Shown here: piece after piece, positions 33,690 through 45,779 of the stretch
How the letters are laid out: every line of letters starts with the position of its first letter
How positions within the stretch are numbered: the stretch's first letter is position 1
DNA from: Ursus arctos
Lineage: Eukaryota; Chordata; Mammalia; Carnivora; Ursidae
Length of the DNA: 64,000 nt
Assembly (NCBI RefSeq): GCF_023065955.2
Contig: NW_026622997.1
Span: 15,542,001-15,606,000 of the forward strand
Direction of reading: 5' to 3'
Notes under the pieces: model-generated
What the model was told of the DNA's origin: nothing
Seen by the model: only the letters and a program-made list of their open reading frames with translations
Databases searched by the model: none
Translations under genes and position numbers: made by a program

Positions 33690-35260
33690 TAAAAATTCAT
33701 TTGTTCATTCGACAAATACTTACTGAACATCTACAGCAAGAAGGCATTGTTCAAGGCAGCAGTGATGCAGCTGCTAGTAAGACAGAGCACGGCCCTTCTC
33801 TTAGGGCCCCTGCATTCTTATGGGAGATGAATGACAACAAATGAGAACACAAACAAGCCTGTAATTACAGCTTGTAGTGAGGGCTTTCCTGGGCAAGAAC
33901 TGGGTGTGGTGATGAGAGGGAACGCTTCCTTTGAACAAAGTCATCAGGGAGGTTTTATCAAAGGGGCTAACAGTAACCTATAAATTAAGAGCTGACGAAT
34001 AAGAAGGAACCAGCTATGCAAAGGGATAAACGAGAAAGTATATACAAGGATCCTGAGGTGGAAAGCGTAACGGCATATTGGCAGAAAGACTGCCAACATG
34101 GCTTGGATAGAAAAGCTGAGGGAGAACTGGTATAAGGTGACGAGGAGTTAGGTAGGGGCCAAGTCAACTAGAATCTTGTAAATTGGGGAAAAGAGGTGCT
34201 TTTTATTCGAAGTGCTTTTGGAAAGGAGATACCTAGGTGGTTTTAAGCATGGAAATGACACGATCTGATTTATATTTTAAAAATTTCTCTCTGGTTGCTG
34301 TGTGGTTATGGATTGTAGCAGGGGAAATGGAAGGAGGGAGACGTTCAGAGGCAATTCTAATCATCTAAGTAAATGGTGATAGTGGTTTGCATTAGCATGA
34401 TTGCAATGAAGATGGAATGAGGTGGATGGATTTGAGATATATATTGACGATTAAGCCCCCAGAGTCATTGATGGAGTAGAAAAGAAAAATCAAGGCTTGA
34501 GCTCTTGACCTGGGAGAGATGCCATTATCTAAGATTAGGGAGGTCTGGGGGAGGAAACAGTTAGGAGGGTAGAAGAAAATTAACTTTATATTTGAGCTAC
34601 CTATTAGAGAGCTGGATGAAGAGGATAAACACGAAGTCAGATATCTGGTCTGGAGCTCAGGAGTGAGGTAAGGATTGAAAAGGTGAATCTGGGTGTCATG
34701 GCATATCTGCTGTGACAAGCCATAGGACAAGATTATTTCCTTAGAGAGATGATGTAGGTAAAGAAGAGGACCTAGAACTCTCCCGTGGGGGCCCTCCCAC
34801 ATATCTGAGATCAAGCTGAAAGGAGAATCCACCAGAGAAGACATAGAGAATGCCAGAGAGGTGTGAGGAAAACCCAGTGAACAGAGATTCAGAGAAGTGG
34901 GAGCTTCCAATGAAGTGGAACAGCTTCATTAAAAGATACTGAGTGAGGCGTCCGTGAGAGGAGCACCTTCAGAAGAGTCTTGGATTTGGCAACATGGAAG
35001 CTGTTCAGAAAGAATCTAAGGGGGTGAGGACATAGATACAAACACCATGAAGGGCTCTGTAGAGAATTTAGCAGGTAAAGGGAGGAGAGAGATAAGGCAG
35101 TGGCTGGAAAATGGTGTGGGGTCAAAGAAAGAGCTTGTATGTTTTGTTTAATATTACGCTGGGGGACAGCAAAGTGACAGGTATGGTGAAGGGAATGATC
35201 CAGTGGGACTGCAAGCCTGATGATGATTATAGAAGTGGGGCCAGTCTTCATGGTTCTACC
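33690..35260 (-). mobile_element. L2 LINE, ~1.5 kb with RT remnants
   Basis: On the minus strand, translated segments recall L2 reverse transcriptase: GRVLGPLLYLHHLSKEII, then a worn DTQIHLFNPYLTPELQTRYL (compare the family's 'DDTQIYISSPDLSPELQ') and RSRAQALIFLFYSINDS ('VAQARNLGVILDS'). The plus strand shows the reverse-complement 3' region: GGCCAAGTCAACTAGAATCT, GGAAATGACACGATCTGATT and TCTCTGGTTGCTGTGTGGTT. The 172-codon frame at 34392-34910 is thus a decayed transposon frame. It is the longest L2 copy in the window. Confidence 0.88.
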
Positions 35261-36429
35261 ACCCAAATGAAAGCCGGGCTGAATCCCCAGGAAAGGTTCA
35301 GGCTTGATACTTGTATTCTAAGACAAATCTTTTGGCTTCCGCAATAAAACATAAAATCTGAATAGAAGGGCTACAATTTGTTTTTTATAATTCCTAAAAT
35401 CACAGAGCAGGGATATAAAGGAAGGTCTTTAACACTCGTATTGACAACTGTGTAGCTTCCTTTTCTGCTTCTCTACTTATTACTTGGAGCAACTCTTAAT
35501 CAGACAGGAATCTAAACTCGTTAAAGCATTTTCAAAGCTTAATCCAGCTTAAGGGTGGAAGCACATTCCCTGTACCCTGGACCCTCTCCCACCATGCGGA
35601 ATGTCTGAAAGTAAAACAACTTTATTTTCACAAACAAAGTAGCTCTAAGTTTGGAGAATGATTCAAGATGAACTTCCTTAGCTGAGGAAACAGACACCCT
35701 AAAAAGAAAACATCAATGAAATGAAAGGAAGAAGGAATATATTTTTAGAATAATTATTGAAAAACTTCTGACAAATTAAAAATATAGTTTAAATATGATG
35801 ATTCCATCATGCAGATAAGAGGGAGATTTAGATCAAGGACTCTCCCATTGGGTTATTAGGACAATATATAAAAGGAAATATATTGTATGGGGACCAAAGG
35901 CTACCCAGAAAATTGTGCATTTCTGCTGCAGTTTAGACACAGTGAATAGGAAACTTTGCACTTTCTTGAAGCAGAACTAACAGGTTGAAATGGGTGTAAA
36001 GATAAGACACTGCTACAAAAAATGGATTCACTACATTGTATTTATTAAAAATAAACAGGTGAAAACAATGGATCAATAGTGACACAACTGTTTCCATGTC
36101 CATCTCTGATCTCTCTCCAACCTTCCACCACGACCATAATATCCCTCTTCTCAAACTTATGATCCGAATCCCATTTGCTAACCTCAGGCATTTATCCTCA
36201 GCAAGTTCCCAAAGACCAGTGTGTGGGGGTGGGGGTCATGTGTTAGATACAGATTTTAAAGAAAGCTTCAAATTTCTAATCTTGGGCAAGCAACTTCACC
36301 TTGAGCTAAGTAAATAACCTCTGCATTCATACCCAGTTTTAAAGATTTATCATTCTATGGTTTTTCAGTGGTGACCTTGTAGCTGTCAAGTTCATTGATT
36401 TAAAATGAACAGTTGAATAGGTTAAATAG
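35261..36429. other. Unique sequence, no gene recognised
   Basis: No named repeat apart from a possible MIR scrap near 36270-36320. Nothing coding supported. Confidence 0.45.
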
Positions 36430-36585
36430 GGGCTGGGGATTGAGGAGGGCACTTGTGGTGATGAGCACCGAGTGATGTATGGAAGTGTTGAATCACTGTA
36501 TTGTACACCTGAAACTAGTATTACACTGTATGCTAACTAATGGGGATTTAAAGAAAAACTTTAAAAAATAAGATAAAATAAATAG
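36430..36585 (+). mobile_element. Carnivore L1 3' end
   Basis: GGATTGAGGAGGGCACTTGT, GGTGATGAGCACCGAGTGAT, CCTGAAACTAGTATTACACT and GTATGCTAACTAATGGGGAT, then an A-rich tail, match carnivore L1 3' ends. A direct repeat AGTTGAAT near both ends may be the remains of a TSD. Confidence 0.88.
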
Positions 36586-36857
36586 TTGAATTCCATGTTA
36601 ATGCATCATTGCCTTTAATTAGGAGGTTTTAGACATTTTAATAGGAGCTTTAGAATTAATTTGTTGTTTCAACTGAAAAGTTCAATAATGCCTAGGAAGG
36701 AAAGAAGACAAATTCGAAGACTCACATATAATTTATTTTTAAACTTGACAACACACAAATACTAACTTGAATTTTTAAAAATGAGCTTATTTCTTCTCCC
36801 TTAGCTTTTTTTTTTTTTTCCATTCATACACAGATAGACATCACTGGAAAATAAATA

Positions 36858-36935
36858 AAGGAAGGAAGGAGGAGGGAGGGAAGAAAGAAGGGAAGGAAGG
36901 AAGGAAGGAAGGAAGGAAGGAAGGAAGGAAGGATG
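36858..36935. repeat. (GGAA)n microsatellite
   Basis: About 12 consecutive GGAA units after irregular GGAG/GGGA units. GGAA arrays can bind ETS-family factors, but nothing here shows that. Confidence 0.95.
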
Positions 36936-37394
36936 AAGGGAAAAAGGAAAGAAAGTGGGAGGAAGCCTTTTATCATTAGTTATATAGAATATATTAGCTG
37001 TCCCAACAAATTGGAAATCCCAAAATTAGAGCCCCTTTAGCAAGTTGCTCTTTATAAAAATTATCAGTCGATATTCAGCAGGAGTTAACCTGAGATAAAA
37101 CTAATACTATTTGTCACCTCAGCTTCAAGGACACTCAGTGTTTGCCTGGTCAACCACAGAATAACAAGCAGTGGCCGGGCCAAAGTCCCTGAAGTGAGAA
37201 ACATCTGTATTAAATGCTTTCCCTATTGGCAGCCTAAAACTCCTTAAGTTCTGAGGGCCTTTCAGCCTTAGTATTTCTTCCTCTTTGCTTCTAAAAGATT
37301 ACCTCCGTCAGAGGCCAGGAGAAAGGTCCAGCAACATCAACAAATATGTCACTTAAGAATTCACTTTACAACTTGTTAGTTTACTGGATATATA

Positions 37395-38040
37395 GCATTC
37401 CAGTAACTATTGCTATGCAGTAAGTTACCCCAAAACGTAGTGGCATCAAGCCATCATTTATTATGCTCGTGAGTTCTGTTGAACAAGAGTGTGTCCAGAG
37501 AACAGTGGGGACAGCCTGCCTCTGCTCCATGATATCCAGGCTTCGGTTGGAATAATCTGAAGGCTTGCTCGTGAGCTTGTGTGGAGGTTGATGCTGGCTG
37601 ATGGCCATGAGTGTAGCTGGAGTTGTCAGCTCACATGTGGCCTCTGCTTTTGGCCTGAGTTCCAAAACATGGTTTCCAACATGGCGGTGGGGTTCCAAAG
37701 GTGAGTGTCTTGGGAAAAGAGGCGGGGGAGAGGATGAGAGAGAAAGAGAAAAAGAGAGACAGACAAACAGAGACAGAAAAAGAAATAAAGGGAAAGATAG
37801 AAAGGAAGGGAGAGCGAGAGGGGAAGGACAGAGGAAGCCAAGGATGAAGCCACATGTCTTTTATGATCTTGTCTAGGAAGTCACTCAACTTTGCTTGCAG
37901 GGCATTCTCTTCATTAGCAGGCAGTCACAAAACCCTGCCCATATTCTTCACCTCTCAATGGAGCAGTGTCAGTGCCACATTGTAAGTAGGGCACAATGGG
38001 ATGAGATATATTTTTGGTCATCTTGGAAAAATACAATCTG
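37395..38040 (-). mobile_element. MLT1-type LTR with an internal purine tract
   Basis: Reverse-complement LTR landmarks: AACTATTGCTATGCAGTAAG, TTACCCCAAAACGTAGTGGC, TTTGGCCTGAGTTCCAAAAC, AGGAAGTCACTCAACTTTGC and CAATGGAGCAGTGTCAGTGC. The region matches an ERVL/MaLR LTR from memory; the purine block at 37735-37845 is extra or expanded. Confidence 0.65.
37735..37845. repeat. Purine-rich low-complexity tract
   Basis: About 110 bases almost wholly A and G (GAGAGAAAGAGAAAAAGAGA and similar). Its reverse frame gives the S/F/L-rich open frames seen on the minus strand. It could form triplex (H-) DNA. Confidence 0.85.
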
Positions 38041-38555
38041 CGAACATGGGCAACCTGTATTTGAACTAGTGAATGGGCTTGTTCCAGGTGCATCTAGATA
38101 GCTCTACTCCTCTCTTCCCAGTGTAGTGAAAGATGTTTCATTGTTCCCGTTTCTCAGGGACAAAGGGACAAATTCTTGTCATCAAAAGACCCTTAATCTG
38201 GATTTAGCACTTCACCTCTTACCTTTGAATTTTCTATGTGAAAAATCTGTCCTGAAATTATGGTAAACTTTAACAGATTGCTTGAACATTTAACTATACT
38301 GATTCAGGAACATCAAGAAGCAGTCGTGAAAATTAATACTTTCATCAAATGTTTCAGAGTATTTTTGTGACTTTATTCCGAGATATCCATATTATATTTT
38401 GCTGTATAAAATATATACTAATTTAGAGATATAAATAATTAGGGCTTTTTTTTTACACAGTTCTTAGGAAATCTGAGGATCAAATTTTTACTCATGTAAA
38501 ATTAAATTTCAGAACATGGCAAAGAATGGTATCAGAATTTAATTAAGAGGATAAT

Positions 38556-38998
38556 GTTATGGGTTGAAGAGTGTCCCCTCCAAAGAGATATATTGAAGTC
38601 TTTCCCTTAGGACCTCAGAATGTGACCCTATTTGGAAATATGGGTGTTGCAGTTATAATTAGTTAAAATGAGGCCATACTGGAACAGAGTGGGCCCAGTA
38701 TGACTAGTGTCATTATAATAAGACAGACACAGAAGCATGGCCATGTGAAGAGCAGACATAATGGGGGGATGTCATGGTGGAGGCAGAGCTTGGAGTGATC
38801 CATCTACAAGCCAAGGAATGCTTGGAACGACCAGAAGCTGGAAGAAGCAAGAAAGGAATCTTCCTCAGAGGTTTTGGGGGAAGCATGACCCTGACAACAC
38901 CTTGATCTTGAACTTCTAGACTCCAGGACTGTGTGACAATAAATTTCTACCCAGTCTGTGCACTCTGTTACAACAACTCTGGAATTCTAATACCGACA
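38556..38998 (+). mobile_element. MLT1-type MaLR LTR
   Basis: GGGTTGAAGAGTGTCCCCTC, GAATGTGACCCTATTTGGAA, TATGACTAGTGTCATTATAA, GCATGGCCATGTGAAGAGCA, AACACCTTGATCTTGAACTT and GACTGTGTGACAATAAATTT, in consensus order. Confidence 0.9.
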
Positions 38999-39214
38999 GA
39001 AAGTAAATCTCTGTTTGTTCTTCTAATGAAAAAGATCAATATATTTCCAGCTCCCTTGGGGTCTGGACTTTAGTTATTTCTTATATCTTAGGAAAATCAT
39101 GATATTGTTATTTAATGCTCCCTACTTCTGTCATAGGCTTTTGTTACTTTCTCCCAGTGGAATGAATATTTAGGTCCTCTCAGCCACCATATTTGCATTT
39201 GAGGAATCAATACC

Positions 39215-39475
39215 AGTGCTTTTTCCTTCATGAAATCTTTCCCAATCTTTCCAACGGGAAGTAGTCCCTCTCTTCCCTAAATTTCCATAGCACCATGTCT
39301 GTGTCTTATGTGGCATTTTTTACTGTCTTCGTGTGCATACAGTTATTTATATTAGTGATGTCTTCCTTATTGGGGAAAGCACTGGGTGGGAGAGATAAGG
39401 CTTTTAGATCTTAGTATTTCCCATTGCACTTAACACGGTGCCTTGTCGTTAGTAAGTGTTGAGTAAACATGGACA
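39215..39475 (+). mobile_element. L2 LINE 3' end
   Basis: TTCATGAAATCTTTCCCAAT near the left and ACACGGTGCCTTGTCGTTAG followed by TAAGTGTTGAGTAAACATG at the end, matching L2 termini. Confidence 0.7.
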
Positions 39476-40149
39476 CACTGGCTGAAAAGTTTTATGAGAT
39501 TGTAAGAGATGAAGTTGTCTGTTCTAGAGCAAAACTTGTAAGAATGTTTGGATCAGAAGATTATAATGCAGCCCTTTTCCACCAGAGTCCTTGCTTTACA
39601 TGGCCTTGGGCACCGCTAACACTGGGCTCCATGTGAGTGGGGCCCCTAGATCTTTGAAATGAAGCATCCTCTTTTCCTATTCAGGCTTTTCATCAAAACA
39701 AGGTTATGTCTTTCACTACACACCCGGAAAGTATGAGGAGGCTGGCATAGCAGAATCCTGAAGCACATGGACTCTGGTGCATGTGGCTTGGGTTCCCCAG
39801 TGTCCCACTCAGATCCCTCTTCAAAGAGCCTACTACAGGTGGTAGAGCCCCCAACGTCTGCTGGGACTACTGCACTAGGCCATTCATGCTCAATGAGGGA
39901 TTCTTCCAACTTTGACCCAAGACTCCTCATCCATCGGCCTGTTTGAGACTTTGTCAGTGGTCAGAGACTTTCCTACCCAGTGCTTCCTTCCTTCCCTTCT
40001 TTCATAGATATCACACTCATGTCTTGGTCTGGAGCTTTACCCTGCTCACTCCCCCTGCTTCTTCCCCCTTCATCTTTCACAGGTGTTTCTCTCAATAAAC
40101 CTTATGCACATCTAATCTCACCCTGGTATTCCCCCACCTCCCCCGAGGA

Positions 40150-40213
40150 TGCAGATCGATACAGGGTTAAATCCTGGCTCTTTTATTTATAACCTCAAGG
40201 TGTGACTTTGGGC
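40150..40213 (+). mobile_element. MIR SINE, 5' part (split by SINEC)
   Basis: GGGTTAAATCCTGGCTCTTT and AAGGTGTGACTTTGGGCAAA are the MIR core. The element resumes at 40474 after a SINE insertion. Confidence 0.8.
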
Positions 40214-40231
40214 AAATAGCTTTTATTTTTT

Positions 40232-40455
40232 TTATTTTATATATTTTTTTAAGGTTTTTTTTTTTTTAATTTTTTATTTATTTATTCGACAGAGAGAGAG
40301 ACAGCCAGCGAGAGAGGGAACACAAGCAGGGGGAGTGGGAGAGGAAGAAGCAGGCTCCCAGTGGAGGAGCCTGATGCGGGGCTCAATCCCATAACGCCAG
40401 GATCACGCCCTGAGCCGAAGGCAGACGCTTAACGACTGAGCCACCCAGGCGCCCC
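40232..40455 (-). mobile_element. Young SINEC inserted in MIR, 18-bp TSD
   Basis: TSD AAATAGCTTTTATTTTTT at 40214-40231 and 40456-40473; body and CCACCCAGGCGCCCC end typical. Poly-T is expanded and A/T-mixed at the tail. Confidence 0.97.
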
Positions 40456-40473
40456 AAATAGCTTTTATTTTTT

Positions 40474-40605
40474 ACCTCTGTTTCCTCATTGCAAAAATAG
40501 AGAAAGAAGAGCGTCAACTTCCTACGACTGTTGTAAGGATTAAATCCTTCCCTGTGTGCCAAGCACTCAGGACAGTGCCCATATAGCAAGCATGTTGGGT
40601 TAGCT
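40474..40605 (+). mobile_element. MIR SINE, 3' part
   Basis: ACCTCTGTTTCCTCATTGCA, CGACTGTTGTAAGGATTAAA and CAGGACAGTGCCCATATAGC continue the MIR broken at 40213. Confidence 0.8.
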
Positions 40606-43600
40606 ATCATGAACTCTTCAGGCCTGATGCTGAATAAATCAAGGTGTGATGAATGTTAGATGAATGTTAGATCCCCATTAGAAGCAAACACCATTGTTAT
40701 TTCAATTATCAATGGAAAGTATTGCAGGCTCTGTGTTATGTAAATAACATTAATTCTTCACTCCCCTTGATGGGTATTGCAATGTTCTTAATCCCCAGGT
40801 TGCTGTGTGACTAGCATTCTGAAACTATTTTAGGATACTTTCCTGAGTTCCTAAGTGTTTCATTATTATGGAAAAAAAAACAACAACCTAGAAGAATTAT
40901 GTTAGTTAAAGTCAAATTCTTGCTTCTGCCTGTATTCACTTGTTCTTCCTTACTCTTTGGTGAAAAAGAAGAATTGCCCTCGTCCTGTTTATGACAGTTG
41001 GGAAAAGCATGCCTCTACTTATTCTTCTTTCTCTAGACTAAACATTACCAGTTCTCCTCATGCTTTCTTTTTGATCTTCATTTCCAAACTATTTATCACT
41101 AGTGCTCTCTTTTCCTGAATGTTCTCCAGAGTTCCAAAAAGTTGAGCCACACACTGGAGAAACTTCTCCAAAGGGGTTTAAGTGACTGCAAATAGAAGCA
41201 ACAAGAACTCTGTGCTGCCTTCCCCGAAAGGCCTGTGATTAATAAAATCCAGGGAAAGCACTTTCTTCCTTTAATTTATAACTTCACTCTATTGGGGGGG
41301 GGGGGAAGCAGTAGATTAATAAGGAATTAAGTGGAAGGGATTGTTTTTGTATCTGGTTACAGTTAATATAAAAGCAATTCAGTATGAAGAGTTCCCATTT
41401 TTAATTGCTACAAGACGCATGTGTTTATCATTTTTAAAAAGCTAATTTGAAAGGCTTACTATCAATTAATTCACATATCATTGGCTGATAACCACATAAC
41501 TAAGAAAACTTGTCAAGGGCCAGAAGTTAAATTAAAATGGGCTCTAAAGTTTTCTTAAAAAAAAAAAAAAGCAACAATTAAAACTAGTATTCTGTTCTAT
41601 AATGCATCTTTTTTTGGCAGTTAAACTATTTTATGGTGCCAACATAAAAGCCTTGATTAGAATGTTCTGTTTCGGATCCTGTTTTTAAGTAAGCATTCAC
41701 TACCTTTCGTGTTGCTTAGTGGTCCTTATAAACGAGGCCTGGTTTTGCTCCTTCTCCATTTGCTGGAAGCGAAGGTAAGGCAGAGTTTCCACGGCCGCCA
41801 GAGTGCTGACCTGCAGGACGCCCAGCAGGACAATTACACATAGCCTGTGTAGACCTGGTTGGCAGTCTCAGCTGCCTGTGTTGGTCTTTGTGATTGGCTG
41901 TCTAGGCCACAAGCCACCAGGTTCACAACACAATGCCTGGCACTGTGTCAATCCTGCCAGTCGGTGGAGACAAATCCAGAAGCTTGAATTTCCTCTATAG
42001 AACTGTGCATGAAACAATGGGGTTTCTGAGAAATAGCCTCTAGGCATTTCACCCTTGTTTTTTGACCTTGGGATTATACAGAGATACTGCCCAATGGACT
42101 AAGCTCAGCGAGCCAGGCCTTGTTCAGATTCAAAAGCTTTGCCTTATCTCTCAATAAACTAAATGGAAGACACCACTCAACGAGGGAAATCAGAGATTTG
42201 GAACACCCTGGTCGATGACAACAACAAGAGGGTAGCAGGGGACAGGAAGGCTACAAGACAATGAGTCTTAAGGCTCTAAAACTAACAGGGCTGTGCTTTT
42301 AAAAGCTTGTCATCTGAAACCAACAGGGGATCGAGAAAGAAAATGAGTTTGGCATTCTGAGGCCCTAGTGTTAAAAGAAAAAAAAAAAACCCTAAAAGGT
42401 ACACATGCTCAGAGAAAAACAACAGAAACTAAGACTAAAATAAAATGTAATTACAAATCACTTCAATTCCCCCACCACGAATCCCCCAGCTGTCCCAGAT
42501 TCTCTCATCAAAGGAGGTTCTGGAAGACAGTCAAGAAATCAGAGTTGTAAACACCAAGGAAAGAATCAGGTCTCCTTGGTTAAATTTAGGTCTCTTGGTC
42601 CAACGTGGTTTCTCGTATTTAAAAATCATGCTGAAGTCACTTTGGAATGTCTACGACCAACCGGTTTTCCCAATTAGGAACAAAGCAAGGAATGGGAGAG
42701 CCGATGCAAAATAACAAAAGTCATCACCAAGGTAGCCTGAGAATCACTGGAGTTTAAAAGAAGCTATGAAATCATCCCTTCCTTTCAGACAATGGACTGG
42801 AATACCTCCTTGATACAGAGGGTCAGTGGAATGGCCAGACAGCAGTCAGAACACACTGCCTCTGTTGGGGCTCTGCTGTGGGGTCACCCCACTGGCCATT
42901 GGTCAACCTAGTCAAGGCTGACTCCCGTCAGCTGTCTATCTCTGGTCCTATCAACCTGATGATGAGACCACATGGCTCTAAGTCAGGTGACCGACGGCTG
43001 AGGACTTCTTTGAAAGGACATTGGGTGTTCTGGGTTCTTGAAGATTTCATAAAAGTGGGAAATAGATCCAGTAGGCACCTTAGTAACTATTCTCAGTATG
43101 TCTCACCTCTTCCCGTCTAATGACCAAGAAGCTACCGAGTAGTTTGTCTTCTTTGCCTTCACTTTCTTACCTTCATTCCCTATCATCCTAATACCTGAAA
43201 TCCTCTGACTTCTGAACTCATCTTCTTTCTTTTAACTGTAATTGAAATTACCTCTCAGCTTCAATATCCGTTTATCATTTTCTCCTCAACTTGCTGCTGC
43301 CTTTACAACCACCGATTGAGCGTTTCCACCAGCAAAGCCCCGTACCTTGGCTTCTCTGACTGCATTATTCAGGGGTGGGGAATGGACAGCAAGCTGTAGG
43401 GAACGTCTTGGCATCAACGGACCTGGATGTGAATCCAGACTCTCCCCACTACGCAACATCTACCTAGCATTGTGCATGTGAATTCTACTCAGTTCAAGAA
43501 ATTTATTTCTGTGTTCCTGCTGTATTTGTGATGACTGTGTAATGGGGAGAATTCCAGACAGCACCAGGTGTTGGATTTAGATGGGTGAGGAAATAAATGT

Positions 43601-43609
43601 GGAAATAGC
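40606..43609. other. Repeat-poor block, no gene recognised
   Basis: Three kilobases with little recognised repeat: poly-G at 41296-41306 and poly-A at 41559-41572. At 41725-41775 a TATAAA-like element (CTTATAAACGAGGCCTGG) precedes GGAAGCGAAGGTAAGG, a good donor site; a first-exon reading is possible but unsupported by coding sequence. A short MIR-like scrap is at 43410-43480. Confidence 0.4.
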
Positions 43610-44071
43610 CAAACCTTACTTCTCATACCCAGTTAGATGCCAAGATCTACTGATTCCAGCTCGGCAGTGTCTCCCACATTCATTCCTCTTCCTCTCTGGT
43701 ACCCTGGTGGAACCCCTCACGACCTATGACCTAGCTTAGTGGTTAGCAAACTGAGCGCTGAGCAGCTCTTGGAAAATTCCAGGGAGACCCTCAGGGACTT
43801 CTGTGGGTGGGAAAGCAAGAAAGCAGTGTGTCTCCTCGTGAGGTCCATTCCTGCCTCTTCAATTTTAAGAAAGTCAGTTCCATTTTTATGGTTTACATCT
43901 TTTTATTCAAGGAAATATTTTCTATTTTATTTTTTAAAAACCCACTGGCCCACATATTGATGTTGTCCCATAACTGGACTCTCTATCTTTATAGTCCTCT
44001 CTTACAATCTACTTTATAGTCAGCTTTCAGGTTATTTCCAAAAAAGCACACTTCTGCTCATGCCATTTTCT

Positions 44072-44284
44072 TTCTTTCTTTTTTTTTTTTTTAAGATTTT
44101 TATTTATTTATTTGAGAGAGAGAGGGAGACAGCCAGTGAGAGAGGGAACACAAGCAGGGGGAGTGGGAGAGGAAGAAGCAGGCTCCCAGCAGAGGAGCCT
44201 GATGCGGGTTTCGATCCCAGAACGCTGGGATCACGCCCCGAGCCGAAGGCAGACGCTTAATGACTGAGCCTCCCAGGCGCTCCA
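44072..44284 (-). mobile_element. Young SINEC with 17-bp TSD
   Basis: TSD TGCTCATGCCATTTTCT at 44055-44071 and 44285-44301. The head ends CTCCCAGGCGCTCCA, with two substitutions from the usual head. Confidence 0.97.
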
Positions 44285-44311
44285 TGCTCATGCCATTTTC
44301 TATCACCTGGA

Positions 44312-44518
44312 AATGCACTACTAGATATGGTAGCCATCAGCCAAAAATGACTATTTAAATTAATTTAAACTAAATTAAAAATGTAGTTCCTCTGCTGCAT
44401 CAGCCATATTTCATTCTCCATCCCCACACATACCTAGTGGCCGCCATATTGCACAGCTCATGCTTGGAACATTTCCATTCTTGTAGACATTTCTGTTGGA
44501 CAGAGCTCGTCTAGATCA
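44312..44518. mobile_element. hAT-type MITE (MER family)
   Basis: GATATGGTAGCCATCAGCCA, ATTTAAATTAATTTAAACTA, CTAGTGGCCGCCATATTGCA and AACATTTCCATTCTTGTAGA, with TTCTGTTGGACAGAGCTC at the right end, match a common hAT MITE ('TAGTGGCTACCGTATTGGACAGC...TTCTATTGGACAGCGCTG'). Exact family name not certain. Confidence 0.75.
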
Positions 44519-44840
44519 CTATATAAAATCTTCGGACCTTGACTTAGCACTTAAATCTATCCTTTCGAAGCCAGTCTGCGGCTGTTTTCCTTGATGTAGT
44601 GCTCCTATTAGTCTGAACTATTACCAAACATACATGTTCACTTCCTGTCTTCATGGTCCAGCCTACCCAGTTCCACTTAGATTTCCTTCGCTCAATCACT
44701 GGATGCTTAAATCCTACTCCCCACTTAGGAACTCTCCTCCCTGAAGTCCTTGTAAGTTCCCTGACTCAAAGTAATTTGCACTTCCTGGGAACTCTCATAG
44801 GATTTTAAATGATGCACTCTACTCTCATCTTTCACCATTT

Positions 44841-45779
44841 CTTCTAGAATTACAACTATTTGTGCATATGCATCAGCTCTTGAGTTGGTAGGTGTCTTCC
44901 AGAAGCTGATTCTGAGACAAGGATTCAAATATAAGTAGTTGAGTTGAGAGGAGCTTCCAGAAATCACCAGTAGGGGAGAAGCAAATCAATAAAGAATACA
45001 TTAGCAATTCAGATACTACTGTGGACAACCGGAGCTCTGCCCCATGGGGAGACAATGTCAAACAACCGTCCTTGGTCAAAGAAGTTGGGGTATTTATTCG
45101 CCAATGCCTCTTCTGTTTTTTAATTTGAGGGCTGCTTTCAAGGAACATAATTCTTGGGTACTTCCAGCTTGTCCAACATTCAGGCCAAACACACTTGACC
45201 AGAAAAGAAAAATCGCTCAGAGAGCTGGGAGGCTCCGTATGAAGGCTTCTTGCGTAGCAGTGGATGCCGAGGCGTCCGGGCTGCCCCCGCCGTCGCACCC
45301 ACAACCTGGAAGGTAGGTCCTTGGGGGCTGAGGCCATTGGAGTCAGTGACGGGTGCCTCCCTCAGTCACCTAACATAAGCGGTCGATAAACAGTTATCCT
45401 GAGGGTCTTAGGCGCTAGAGAAGCCTTCTTAGCGGGATCAGATGGTTTGGATACCTGAAGCCACTCACTCTTCCCCCAGGTAGTCTCTGGACAGACTGAC
45501 GCGCAGGGGGTTCTGTTGGCTTTCACATCAGTCCTTACGGACCAAATACTGTATAGGCGTGGGAATTTGCTGAGGCAAACTGGAAGGGAGCTCGGGGATT
45601 GTTTCAGAAGCTGCCCTGAGCAAAGGAGGTTGAATCCGGAGAGGAAGGCTCAGTGGAACATCTGTAGTACTTGCCTTTAACCCTGATTTCATCAGTGACT
45701 GGGCAGGGTCCATCTTCCGTGGCAGTCAGGAGATGGAATTGCGTGAGAGTCGGGAATCTAGGAAGAGTGCGTGTGTGCG
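44841..45779. other. Unclassified sequence, perhaps an old LTR
   Basis: 44880-45330 has the feel of a moderately repeated element (GAGACAAGGATTCAAATATA; ACTACTGTGGACAACCGGAG), but I cannot name it. A 154-codon minus-strand frame covers it. A GAAG|GTAGGT donor-like site lies near 45310 on the plus strand. Not called as a gene. Confidence 0.35.

Larger units (their letters stand above)
43610..44840 (+). mobile_element. Diverged L2-like LINE region, interrupted
   Basis: Stretches such as GATCTACTGATTCCAGCTCG, AAAAAGCACACTTCTGCTCA and CTTCATGGTCCAGCCTACCC follow the L2 3' order ('...AAAACACAAATCTGATCATGTCACTCCC...ATGGCCTACAAGGCCC...'). A SINE and a hAT MITE interrupt it. The assignment is weak in the first half. 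Confidence 0.45.

Noticed and set aside
34392..34910. 172-codon minus-strand frame as a host gene
   Set aside because: Its sequence recalls L2 LINE reverse transcriptase and lies in a longer L2 copy.
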